From: Enterococcus lactis
GTDB lineage: Bacteria; Bacillota; Bacilli; Lactobacillales; Enterococcaceae
Length of the DNA: 64,000 bases
Reading direction: 5' to 3'
NCBI RefSeq assembly: GCF_015751045.1
Contig: NZ_BNJW01000010.1
Location: 41,942-105,941 of the forward strand
Part shown: positions 41,200 through 49,053 of the stretch, piece by piece
Layout of the letters: the number at the start of each line of letters is the position of its first letter
Position numbering within the stretch: position 1 is the first letter of the stretch
The notes under the pieces: model-generated
What the model was told of the DNA's origin: nothing
The model's input: only the letters and a program-made list of their open reading frames with translations
Databases searched by the model: none
Made by a program: the position numbers and the translations under genes

Positions 41200-43428
41200 A
41201 TGAAGACGGTGATACTAGCTGAAAAAACTTCACAAGCAAAAGCCTATGCCGAAACCTTCCAACAGCGAAAGCGGCATGAAGGGTATTATGAAATCAGCGA
41301 TCCATTGTTTGCTGGTGAAGTAACCATCACTTATGGTTTTGGACATTTGGTAGATATGGTTGCTCCAGGAGCTTATGAAGAGCGTTGGGCAAAATGGTCG
41401 TTAGAAAATTTGCCTATTTTCCCAGAAACCTTCCGTTACGAAGTTCCAAGGGACAAACGTGCGCAATTTTCGATCGTAAAGCGAGAGTTACAGTCAGCCG
41501 ATACCATTATTATTGCAACAGATGGTGATCGAGAAGGTGAAGCCATCGCGTGGTCGATTATTCGACAAGCAAACGCATTTTCTAAGGAAAAGAACTATTT
41601 ACGTTTATGGATCAATTCTCTTGAAAAAGAAGCAATATATGAAGGTTTTAAGAATCTCCAACCTGGAAAGAACTATTTTCCAAAATATAAAGAAGCGCAA
41701 GCAAGGCAGAATGCTGATTGGCTGATTGGAATGAACGGAAGCCCATTATATAGCTTACTGCTTCAACGAAAAGGGATTGATGGCAGTTTTTCTCTTGGTC
41801 GTGTACAAACGCCGACACTCTACATGATTTATCAGCTGCAAGAAGAAATCAAACACTTCAAAAAAGAAACGTACTTTGAAGGAGAAGGTTTAATTACGAC
41901 AAACAAAGGACAGTTTTCAGGAAAAATCGTACCAAAAAAAGCATTTAAAACACAAGAAGAGTTAACGAAGGAAATAGAGAAATTCGGAGCACATTTAGGT
42001 AAGCAAAACGGAAGGATTCTTGAAGTTACGAAAAAGGAAAAGAGGTTGCATAGCCCACGTTTATTTTCGCTATCTAGTTTGCAGACAAAGATGAATCAGC
42101 TAATGAAAGCAAGTGCTAAAGCCACACTTGATGCTGCTCAAGGATTGTATGAAAGCAAATTTCTAAGCTATCCAAGAACGGATTCCTTTTACATCACAGA
42201 AAACGAGCATCAGTATCTGGTTAAACATCTGCAAAACTATAAAAAGTTTTTAGGAATAGAAGAAGTACAGACAACTGAGATCAGAGCAAAGAAACGGTAT
42301 GTCGATGCGAAAAAAGTTCAAGAACATCACGCAATCATTCCGACAAAGACGATTCCGACTCCTGCACGCTTTGCGAAGCTATCTAAATTACAGCAAGCAA
42401 TCTATTTGCAAGTCTTACGTACCACTGTGGCTATGTTTGCCGCAGATTATATTTATGAAGAGACGACTGTAATGACCGGTGTACAGCAATTAAAGCTAAA
42501 AAGTATCGGAAAGATCCCATTACAACAAGGGTGGCAGGAAATCTTGCGCATCAAGTCAAAAAAGAAAGAAGCTCAGACTCTTCCTCCTATCGTAGAAAAT
42601 GAAGAAGCAGAAGTAGAGCTGAAAAGTATGGAGAAAGAAACACAACCTCCGAAACCCTATACCGAAGGAACCTTAATCACAGCAATGAAAACTGCGGGAA
42701 AAACGCTGGATAATGATGAAGCGCAAGAAATCCTCAAAGAAGTAGAAGGAATAGGGACCGAAGCTACGCGGGCCAATATCATTGAAAATCTTAAGCAGAA
42801 ACATTACATCGAAGTCAATAAAAACGAAATAATCGTTACGCCAAAAGGAATCACTCTTTGTAAGGCAGTAGCTAATGAACCATTGCTGACAAGTGCAGAA
42901 ATGACTGCACGCTGGGAAGGATACTTGAGAAAAATTGGTAACCAAGAAGGGACGCCATCTGTTTTTTTAGAAAACATCAAAAAATTCATCTTACATTTAT
43001 TGGCAGAAGTACCTAATCAAATCGATAAGGTAGATTTCTCAGATGAGATCAGCGGAACACGCCAGATAAAAGCGATGGAGAAGAAAAACGATCAATTAGG
43101 AAGATGTCCAAAATGTAAAAAAGGGATAGTCATGCTTTATCCTAAAATCGCTACATGCTTGAACCCAGAATGTGACTTCAAATTGTGGCCAACAGTAGCT
43201 AAAAAGAAGCTGACTAAAACAAATCTCAGAGATTTGCTTTCAAAAGGAAAGACAAGTAAAGTTGTCAAAGGTTTTACTGGTAAAAAAGGGAAATTCGATG
43301 CAGTTTTAGTATTAAAAGAAGATATGACGATCGGTTTTTCTTTTCCATGGATCGAAAACAGCGGAACAAAAGCAGTTGATGGAAACAAAGAAACATCAAG
43401 AAAAAATAATGAAAACGAAGTAGAGTAA
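41200..43428 (+). CDS. topB: DNA topoisomerase III
   Basis: A type IA topoisomerase that decatenates DNA by single-strand passage. The 742 residues begin with MKTVILAEKTSQAKAY (Toprim, catalytic Glu). The metal site is DGDREGEAIAW (about 107-117) and the active-site Tyr is in FLSYPRTDSFYI (about 320). A C-terminal Cys4 zinc finger (CPKCKKG ... CLNPEC) ends the protein. The frame is open to 41086, but the ATG at 41200 follows ACGGAGG and gives the family N-terminus. A chromosomal paralogue is usual in enterococci; conjugative elements also carry TopB, but no transfer genes are nearby. Confidence 0.93.
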   Translation: MKTVILAEKTSQAKAYAETFQQRKRHEGYYEISDPLFAGEVTITYGFGHLVDMVAPGAYEERWAKWSLENLPIFPETFRYEVPRDKRAQFSIVKRELQSADTIIIATDGDREGEAIAWSIIRQANAFSKEKNYLRLWINSLEKEAIYEGFKNLQPGKNYFPKYKEAQARQNADWLIGMNGSPLYSLLLQRKGIDGSFSLGRVQTPTLYMIYQLQEEIKHFKKETYFEGEGLITTNKGQFSGKIVPKKAFKTQEELTKEIEKFGAHLGKQNGRILEVTKKEKRLHSPRLFSLSSLQTKMNQLMKASAKATLDAAQGLYESKFLSYPRTDSFYITENEHQYLVKHLQNYKKFLGIEEVQTTEIRAKKRYVDAKKVQEHHAIIPTKTIPTPARFAKLSKLQQAIYLQVLRTTVAMFAADYIYEETTVMTGVQQLKLKSIGKIPLQQGWQEILRIKSKKKEAQTLPPIVENEEAEVELKSMEKETQPPKPYTEGTLITAMKTAGKTLDNDEAQEILKEVEGIGTEATRANIIENLKQKHYIEVNKNEIIVTPKGITLCKAVANEPLLTSAEMTARWEGYLRKIGNQEGTPSVFLENIKKFILHLLAEVPNQIDKVDFSDEISGTRQIKAMEKKNDQLGRCPKCKKGIVMLYPKIATCLNPECDFKLWPTVAKKKLTKTNLRDLLSKGKTSKVVKGFTGKKGKFDAVLVLKEDMTIGFSFPWIENSGTKAVDGNKETSRKNNENEVE

Positions 43429-43565
43429 ATGAAAACAATGAAATAGCAGAATATTTATTCCGAAAAGTGAGAATATAAATACCAATAAAACCAAAAAATA
43501 TCAGTCAATCAAGCAAAAATGTTGGGGTAGGCTGATTTTATATAGATAGCAAGGAGTTTTTTTAT

Positions 43566-43883
43566 TTGAAAAAAGTGCATTCATTTTTAAATTATCTTAT
43601 GGGAGCAATCACGATTGTGGCTGTGTACCAAGCATTTCTAAAGTATCCTGATTACGGGACGAAGTTGTTGTCATTGACGCACAATCAAACAGCATATTCA
43701 CCAACGTTGATTTTATCGACTTTGACTGCAGGAGCTAAAAGCGCTACTTATTTTTTTCATAAAACGACAAGCATGCTGAAGCGAAAGAAACAGCGTAAAC
43801 AATTATTGATGGTGGTAGGGGCTATGATCATTATTTATTTCCTACCAGTTATTACGCAAGTATTCCATCAATATTTTGGTTAA
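43566..43883 (+). CDS. Hypothetical small membrane protein
   Basis: A 105-residue protein with a hydrophobic N-terminal segment (about 8-25), a middle loop, a basic stretch (KRKKQRKQ) and a second membrane segment (about 80-97). TTG start behind AAGGAG, and a terminator follows. No family recognised. Confidence 0.65.
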   Translation: MKKVHSFLNYLMGAITIVAVYQAFLKYPDYGTKLLSLTHNQTAYSPTLILSTLTAGAKSATYFFHKTTSMLKRKKQRKQLLMVVGAMIIIYFLPVITQVFHQYFG

Positions 43884-43892
43884 GAATACGAG

Positions 43893-43927
43893 AGTTTGTG
43901 ACAAAAGTCATGTCACAAACTTTTTTT
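43893..43927 (+). terminator. Terminator after the small membrane protein gene
   Basis: Eleven-bp stem AGTTTGTGACA/TGTCACAAACT followed by seven T. Confidence 0.85.
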
Positions 43928-43969
43928 ACTTTTTCTTTGTCGTTTTTTCGTAAGAAAAAGCAAATCAAT

Positions 43970-44008
43970 AGTATATACATTGATTAAATGTATATACTTA
44001 GATATAAT
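43970..44008 (+). promoter_or_regulatory. Palindromic operator and promoter of the toxin-antitoxin pair
   Basis: Perfect 12-bp inverted repeat AGTATATACATT/AATGTATATACT around GATTA (43970-43998). A -35 box TTGATT (43980-43985) sits at its centre, and a perfect -10 TATAAT (44003-44008) lies 17 bases further on. Binding here would block the promoter, as expected of autoregulation by an AbrB-type antitoxin. Confidence 0.8.
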
Positions 44009-44044
44009 GTACTTACTATAGAATGGTATAGAGGGTGGCGAAAT

Positions 44045-44281
44045 ATGAAAAAAATGAAAAAGTATAAAATTAGAAAATCCGGCAATAGCGATGTAACAAC
44101 TATCCCACCAGAAGTAAAAGAATTCATGGGTGTGCAGACAGGTGACGCAATCAGTTATGTTTTTCAATCTGATGGTTCTGTACGAATGATCAAAGCACAA
44201 GAAGAACCTGATATTGATTCATTAGTTGATTCGATCATGAATCAATATGAAGACGCGTTAAAAGATTTGGTTGATTTATGA
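44045..44281 (+). CDS. AbrB/MazE-like antitoxin
   Basis: A 78-residue protein with a SpoVT/AbrB swapped-hairpin DNA-binding domain (YKIRKSGNSDVTTIPPEVKEFMGVQTGD, residues about 6-33, cited in pieces) and an acidic helical tail (about 50-78) of the kind that wraps a toxin. It would bind the palindrome upstream and neutralise the Doc-like toxin. Its stop overlaps the toxin start by four bases. The frame is open upstream to 43988, but that lies in the operator; GAGGGTGG precedes the ATG at 44045. Confidence 0.87.
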   Translation: MKKMKKYKIRKSGNSDVTTIPPEVKEFMGVQTGDAISYVFQSDGSVRMIKAQEEPDIDSLVDSIMNQYEDALKDLVDL

Positions 44282-44676
44282 GGTATCTTTCGACTAAAGA
44301 AATTATCAAAATCAACGCAAAAGTTATTTTACGTTACTCACCAGGCGAAATGATTGGTGTAAAAGATGCCAATGCATTAGATATGGCTGTTAAACAGCCT
44401 TCACAAGCAGTATTTAATCAAGAACTCTATCCCGAAGTCTATGAAAAAGCGGCAATTCTAGCAATTAATTTAGCTAAAAAACATCCTTTTCATAATGGTA
44501 ATAAACGAACTGCTCTTGTTGCCATGCTGTTGTTTCTTCAATTGAATAATTGTTCAGTTGCTTTTTCTCGTCAAGAAGCTGTTGATTTTATCATAATGAT
44601 TACCACTAGTTCGTTGGATTTCGATTCACTGAAGTCCAAGATAACCAATTATTTACGACAAACCGCAATAAAATGA
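44278..44676 (+). CDS. Doc (death-on-curing) family toxin with Fic fold
   Basis: A 132-residue Fic-superfamily protein of the Doc group. The core motif is HPFHNGNKRTAL (H69-L80). The Lys where adenylylating Fic enzymes have Gly (HPFx[D/E]GNGR) is the feature that makes Doc a kinase inactivating EF-Tu. Asn stands where Asp/Glu or Asp is usual. Preceded by an AbrB-type antitoxin and followed by a terminator, it forms a complete type II TA module. Target is inferred from the family. Confidence 0.9.
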   Translation: MRYLSTKEIIKINAKVILRYSPGEMIGVKDANALDMAVKQPSQAVFNQELYPEVYEKAAILAINLAKKHPFHNGNKRTALVAMLLFLQLNNCSVAFSRQEAVDFIIMITTSSLDFDSLKSKITNYLRQTAIK

Positions 44677-44705
44677 ACAAATTAAAAACTTTATTTCTCA
44701 ATTAG

Positions 44706-44739
44706 ATCAGCATGTCATTAAAAAATATGCTGATTTTTT
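44706..44739 (+). terminator. Terminator of the toxin-antitoxin operon
   Basis: Eight-bp stem ATCAGCAT/ATGCTGAT with an A-rich loop and six T. Confidence 0.75.
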
Positions 44740-45266
44740 GTATGGTTGTTCATACAAAAAAGTTTTTTCATAAATATATGGATTAATTTTGAAATAATTG
44801 ATTTAAAAGGAATACAAAAGAGTGAATAGTAGGAAATAGTGGTTTAGAACTAGTGGATTGATTTTTTATATATTTTAGTTTACATAATATATATTATACA
44901 AAGTAGATTTAAAAAATAATAAGCCTCTCTCGAACGGTTTTTTATCAAAAATCGTCATTTTTCCATCAAAATCTACTTGTGCAAAATTATAAAAAAATTT
45001 TGCAGTTTTTCTTACTTTTTCAGCGTTTAATTAAATGATAAAAACCATTTTCTTTATACAGTTAATCAGATTACGACTCACTGTATTTATGTTTGCCATC
45101 ACTGAAGGATTTTTAATCACATAGATAAATCATTTACTTAAGTTTTAGTTGTCATTGATATCGATTCGATTATTTAATCAGCAAATTACATTTCATACGT
45201 ATGGATCATTTTCGACCGAATCGATTATAATCATTCCGTTTATTTGCTTACCTATAGATATCAATA
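44740..45266. other. AT-rich convergent intergenic region with inverted repeats
   Basis: No credible gene. It holds a 10-bp inverted repeat (AAGTAGATTT 44901-44910 / AAATCTACTT 44969-44978) enclosing a hairpin (ACGGTTTTT/AAAAATCGT near 44933-44955). A second perfect hairpin, TGCAAAATT/AATTTTGCA, runs 44980-45004 with a T-run after it. Similar CGATTATxxAATC segments recur near 45165 and 45225. A structured small RNA is possible but unsupported by any known family. Confidence 0.4.
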
Positions 45267-45308
45267 AAAAACCTGCTTAACAGATATTTCAGCTGTTAAG
45301 CAGGTTTT
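45267..45308. terminator. Bidirectional terminator, serving ldh
   Basis: Sixteen-bp perfect stem AAAACCTGCTTAACAG/CTGTTAAGCAGGTTTT with a nine-base loop, just beyond the ldh stop on the minus strand. Confidence 0.85.
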
Positions 45309-45335
45309 GATTTTTTAGTTCTTACTCATTATTTC

Positions 45336-46280
45336 TTATAATACAGTGTTCAATACTTCTCTTAAAGCACTTGTTGATTTGCTGAACATTGCTTTTTCTT
45401 CTTCGTTGATGGACAATTCAACAACTTCACGAACACCATTTTCGTCAACGATTGATGGCACACCTGTAAAGATATCTTTTTCGTTGTATTCACCAGTTAA
45501 GTAAGCAGATACAGGCAATACAGCTTGTTCGTTATTCAAGATAGCTTTTACGATACGTGCAGTACTCATACCAATACCATAATAAGTTGCTTTTTTACGA
45601 TCAATGATCTCATAAGCAGCATTACGAACTTTATCAGCAATTACATCTAATTCGTCTTTTGCGATACGATGATCTTTTTCTACAATTTCAAAAACTGGTT
45701 TACCACCAACAGTTGTATGTGACCATGCAGCAACTTCTGAATCACCATGTTCACCTAAGATATAGCCGTGAACGCTACGTGGGTCTACTTTTAATTTCAA
45801 TGCGATTTCTTTACGGAAACGAGTTGTATCCAATGTTGTACCAGTACCGATAACACGTGATGTTGGCAGGCCTGACTCGTTCCAAGCGATATATGTCAAA
45901 ATATCCACTGGATTTGAAGCAACAACGATAATTCCGTCGAATCCTGATCCCATGATTTCTTTGACGATTTGGCGCATGATTGACGCATTTGTCTTAACTA
46001 AATCTAAACGAGATTGGCCAGGTTTTTGGTTGATACCAGCTGTGATAACAACGATATCTGAATCTTTACATTCTTCATAACCGCCTGACCATACAGCAAC
46101 GTTTTCATCGCCCCAAGCCATACCATCTAAAAGATCCAGTGCTTCCCCTTCTGCTTTTTCTTGGTTCACATCGATCAAGACTAATTCATTAGAGATTCCT
46201 TGGTTGATCATTGCATAAGCGATACTTGTTCCAACAAAACCTGTACCGACGATTACTACTTTACGACTTGTTTTTTTCAT
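45336..46280 (-). CDS. ldh: L-lactate dehydrogenase
   Basis: Reduces pyruvate to L-lactate and regenerates NAD+, the main fermentation end step. The 314 residues show the NAD loop VGTGFVGTS (about 12-20), the substrate loop with Gln and catalytic Arg (KPGQSRLDL), ASNPVDILTY and the active-site His in GEHGDSE. Gln in the KPGQSR position marks an LDH rather than a malate dehydrogenase. Enterococci carry more than one ldh; I cannot say which paralogue this is. Confidence 0.95.
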   Translation of the reverse strand: MKKTSRKVVIVGTGFVGTSIAYAMINQGISNELVLIDVNQEKAEGEALDLLDGMAWGDENVAVWSGGYEECKDSDIVVITAGINQKPGQSRLDLVKTNASIMRQIVKEIMGSGFDGIIVVASNPVDILTYIAWNESGLPTSRVIGTGTTLDTTRFRKEIALKLKVDPRSVHGYILGEHGDSEVAAWSHTTVGGKPVFEIVEKDHRIAKDELDVIADKVRNAAYEIIDRKKATYYGIGMSTARIVKAILNNEQAVLPVSAYLTGEYNEKDIFTGVPSIVDENGVREVVELSINEEEKAMFSKSTSALREVLNTVL

Positions 46281-46325
46281 GAATAAACAGCTCCTTTTTC
46301 ATAACTATTTGTTACTTTCATGGAA

Positions 46326-46354
46326 ATTATAGTCTTGTTTATTCATTTTATCAA
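46326..46354 (-). promoter_or_regulatory. Promoter of ldh
   Basis: On the minus strand TTGATA and TATAAT are separated by 17 bases, about 45 bases before the ldh ATG. Near-consensus, fitting high expression. Confidence 0.75.
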
Positions 46355-46403
46355 TATGTTAATTATAATAGCTGTTATTATAATTTTTGATGGAAACGAA
46401 TTC

Positions 46404-46646
46404 CTAAATACGTACAACAGATAACTGATAAACGATTACACCCATGTACCCTGCCAACACAACTAAAAGTACTAACGCTATCACTAATGGAGCTACTTTA
46501 GCTCCACCTTCATCAAAGCTATACTTTTTCCTTGTACGCTTTAGAACTGAAAATAAAACCAAGCCAAAAATAATTAACCATAATAAAAAGCCAATCGCAC
46601 CTAAAATCAATATCCCTTCATTTACGATTGAAATTCCTATATCCAT
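46404..46646 (-). CDS. Small membrane protein, third of a three-gene cluster
   Basis: An 80-residue protein with two membrane segments (about 11-33 and 50-74) joined by a basic loop (KRTRKKYSFDEGG). GAGGGAG precedes the ATG, 25 bases after the 110-residue gene. No family recognised. Its size and topology suggest a subunit or accessory of a membrane complex made with its two neighbours. Confidence 0.65.
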   Translation of the reverse strand: MDIGISIVNEGILILGAIGFLLWLIIFGLVLFSVLKRTRKKYSFDEGGAKVAPLVIALVLLVVLAGYMGVIVYQLSVVRI

Positions 46647-46671
46647 TTGCTCTGCTCCCTCATTGTCCCAT

Positions 46672-47004
46672 CTAAAGTTTTGTTTTGTTATAAACGTTTT
46701 TCTTTACTTTGTCCGTATCAGTCAATCCTTTTTCGTAATTTTCTTGGATCGTTTTCTTTTGTATTTTATAGGATGCAGCTAACTGTCTTTTAAATCGGCG
46801 TTTGTTTTTTCGTATACTGGTGCCTTTTAGATATTCATAGAACTGTTTGACGATAAAAATGAACAGATAGACGGCAAAAAACGGGGACAATCCGTATCGG
46901 ATGAGATACATAGCAACGAAGGTGGCAAAAATACCAGTTCCTTCATTTTGTGCTAAGACAGCAAATTCGCTTAAAAAAGTTATGATAAATGCAAAATTTC
47001 CCAT
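46672..47004 (-). CDS. Small membrane protein, second of a three-gene cluster
   Basis: A 110-residue protein with an N-terminal hydrophobic half (two segments, about 3-20 and 25-55) and a strongly charged helical tail (about 60-110: KNKRRFKRQLAASYKIQKK) that could be a cytoplasmic coiled coil. GAGGTG precedes the ATG. Unknown function; likely co-transcribed with the genes on either side. Confidence 0.65.
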   Translation of the reverse strand: MGNFAFIITFLSEFAVLAQNEGTGIFATFVAMYLIRYGLSPFFAVYLFIFIVKQFYEYLKGTSIRKNKRRFKRQLAASYKIQKKTIQENYEKGLTDTDKVKKNVYNKTKL

Positions 47005-47074
47005 GCTTCACCTCATTGTAAATAGTAAATAGTTGCCGTATCATCCTTTGATTTCTTTAAAGAGATAGAAAACA

Positions 47075-47323
47075 TCACTTACGATAGTTTTTATATTGCT
47101 GCTGCTTCTGAAAACCCTTATTACCAGGTGCGTTACTCTTCGTACTTGAACTTGCGGACATCTTTTTGCTCAACAGAACAGTTAATAGAATCACGAAAAA
47201 AAGAGCACCTAATAACACAAAACGATACTTAGACAAGTACATAGCGAACGCAGAAAATAAATCAGTTTGTCCAACAACGCTGTAAGCAGCTAAACCACTT
47301 AACCAAGCCTTTACCATTTTCAT
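47075..47323 (-). CDS. Small membrane protein, first of a three-gene cluster
   Basis: An 82-residue protein: short N-terminal region, one clear membrane segment (about 34-51), and a Ser/Lys/Gln-rich basic tail (KKMSASSSTKSN, then QKQQQYKNYRK). GGGAGGAGG lies just upstream; the second ATG (47317) has better spacing than the first, so the start may be two codons later. Function unknown. Confidence 0.62.
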   Translation of the reverse strand: MKMVKAWLSGLAAYSVVGQTDLFSAFAMYLSKYRFVLLGALFFVILLTVLLSKKMSASSSTKSNAPGNKGFQKQQQYKNYRK

Positions 47324-47578
47324 CTCCTCCTCCCTTCTTCAATCACATTATCTAAAGGATACAATAAAAGAAGTTTAAAAAAGGAACTGCTTTTTCTTGT
47401 TTATGAAAAAACTGTTCCTTCTATATGTTTATTGGAAGATAAGAAATGAGTACACTAGTATCGGATATACCTTAAGATATGTACCAAACAAAAGTCTATC
47501 TGTCTGACTAACCTATTGAAATGAGTGAATATTATGAAGAATAAGTCCAATGGTTCATCTTAGATAAAGTATGTCTTT

Positions 47579-47824
47579 TTGAGTGTCCTCTATTTTTTTC
47601 TGCCACGTGTCCAATTAACAATGGATTCCCATCTATGGACGCTAATCTTCCAAGTTAGAAAGATCAGCGTATCTATCATCACTGTATGCTTACTAGTGAG
47701 TATTTATCAAATGAAGAGAAGGCAAAAGTGGAAACAGCCACTACTAAAACATCTATTTATAGCAACTTATCTCCTATATGGTGCCATCAACTTTTTCCTT
47801 CTTCTCTTGATTGAGTTTAGTTAA
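47579..47824 (+). CDS. Possible small membrane protein
   Basis: An 81-codon frame from TTG 47579 with two hydrophobic segments (about 22-43 and 60-79) and a basic loop between (KRRQKWK). There is no good ribosome binding site, which argues against it. A plus-strand terminator directly after its stop argues for a real transcript here. It may be a remnant with a lost 5' end. Confidence 0.4.
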   Translation: MSVLYFFLPRVQLTMDSHLWTLIFQVRKISVSIITVCLLVSIYQMKRRQKWKQPLLKHLFIATYLLYGAINFFLLLLIEFS

Positions 47825-47829
47825 TACGC

Positions 47830-47862
47830 GGTTAAGACTTTGAATAGTCTTACCTGTTTTTT
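47830..47862 (+). terminator. Terminator after the 81-codon frame
   Basis: Stem GGTtAAGACT/AGTCTTACC, then TGTTTTTTG on the plus strand; no T-run on the minus strand. Confidence 0.6.
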
Positions 47863-47881
47863 GCATGTCAGACTGTTCTTC

Positions 47882-48853
47882 TTATCGGGTGTTTCTCCAT
47901 TCATTGGGTGTACATGTTGAATACTTTTTGAATAATTTGAATAAAGAAGTGGTTTGTTTATATCCGATGCGATTAGCAATCTCTTCCAACGAAAAACTCG
48001 TTTCTTGAATCAATTCCAATGCAAAGTCAAATTTTTTTTGTAGAACCAATTCTTGAAAAGAAGCATCAAAATACATTTTCAATTTATTACTAAGGTAGAC
48101 CGGATTGTAGCCAAAATGAGCCGCTGTTTCTTTTAACGTACAAGAAGTAAAATGCTTATCGATATAATCCAATATACCAAGCATCTCGTTTTCTGCGTAT
48201 CCATCTGCTGACGAAAAGGTTTGCTGTTCTAATAAATGAGTCAATTCGATTAGTAGTAGTGATATATATAGGTTTAGTGAACGGATTTTATGACTGTGTG
48301 TATCAAAATAAATCAACAGCATATTTTCAATCAAATGCGTCAAACGACTCGCTTTTCCGCCATGAAAATGAATGAATTGCGTATGTTCTCCCTTTTCTTT
48401 TGCCGCATTGATTAAAAAAGAAGAAAGCAGATTATTGGTGCTTGCCAAATGGTTCAATATTTCTGTAGATAAGGTCTCTTCCTTTAATAAGATGTTGATT
48501 AAAATATCCTCTTGACCTGTGTATTCAATTCTTTGAGTAGCTTCTTTATCAATGATTACCACGTCACTTTCTTCCATATCCACTCTTTCTCCATTGATGA
48601 CCTGTGAACATCTTCCGCTATACATATAATTGATTTCAACAAAATCATGTGTATGCTCAGGAACTTCCGCATATCGACGGTGTTTACTGATATGAATATT
48701 TCCGTTTTGAAATAAATCTCCTCGGTGGATTTTTGGTGGTGTCTGAAGATGATAAGCTAAGTTTAAGTCATTGACATTCTTTCCTTGTTCACGCTGCAGA
48801 GTTTCGATTGATTCTTCATTACGCAAAAAAGTGTCTAATTCAGCTAGTTCCAA
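47882..48853 (-). CDS. AraC-family transcriptional regulator with cupin sensor domain
   Basis: A 323-residue regulator. A cupin-like sugar-binding domain (about 60-140: VPEHTHDFVEINYMYSG) precedes an AraC double helix-turn-helix DNA-binding domain (about 225-323: TLKETAAHFGYNPVYLSNKLK and LEEIANRIGYKQTTSLFKLFKKY, cited in parts). The TTG at 48853 has AAGGAGG seven bases upstream and is preferred to the more distal ATG at 48940. Divergent from the MFS-rhamnosidase genes, which it probably activates. Confidence 0.9.
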   Translation of the reverse strand: MELAELDTFLRNEESIETLQREQGKNVNDLNLAYHLQTPPKIHRGDLFQNGNIHISKHRRYAEVPEHTHDFVEINYMYSGRCSQVINGERVDMEESDVVIIDKEATQRIEYTGQEDILINILLKEETLSTEILNHLASTNNLLSSFLINAAKEKGEHTQFIHFHGGKASRLTHLIENMLLIYFDTHSHKIRSLNLYISLLLIELTHLLEQQTFSSADGYAENEMLGILDYIDKHFTSCTLKETAAHFGYNPVYLSNKLKMYFDASFQELVLQKKFDFALELIQETSFSLEEIANRIGYKQTTSLFKLFKKYSTCTPNEWRNTR

Positions 48854-48985
48854 TTGACTTCCTCCTTCTTGTAAGCAGTTTCTTTCGCTTATTAGTTTAC
48901 GCTGTACTGCAATTATATGCAAAGCTATTTTGGTTTTCACAAAGACTTTCTATGGTTGGGACATGAATTTCCTGTGGTTCCGCTA

Positions 48986-49032
48986 TTGAGTGAAGAGCTA
49001 CTTCATACTATATTTTTGATAAGCGCTTACAA
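48986..49032 (+). promoter_or_regulatory. Promoter of the MFS-GH78 operon with a cre-like site
   Basis: TTGAGT and TATATT separated by 17 bases, followed at the transcription start by GATAAGCGCTTACAA (49018-49032). Its right half is a perfect CcpA cre half-site and the left half deviates at two positions. Catabolite repression is likely but not certain. Confidence 0.55.
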
Positions 49033-49053
49033 AAAAGTGAAAGGAATATGTGT

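Noticed and set aside
41200..43428. topB as a sign of an integrated conjugative element
   Set aside because: No relaxase, type IV secretion, integrase or attachment-site repeats nearby; the neighbours are ordinary chromosomal genes.
43988..44044. Upstream in-frame ATG extending the antitoxin by 19 residues
   Set aside because: It would place the start inside the operator palindrome and upstream of the -10 box; the ATG at 44045 has its own ribosome binding site.
45659..45853. Plus-strand frame antisense to ldh
   Set aside because: Shadow of the well-conserved ldh coding sequence, with no ribosome binding site.
47374..47412. Hairpin AAGGAAC.../...GTTCCTT followed by T on the minus strand, taken as an attenuator of the three small membrane proteins
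   Set aside because: No clear promoter lies upstream of it on that strand, so a regulatory role cannot be supported; it may simply end AraC-strand transcripts.
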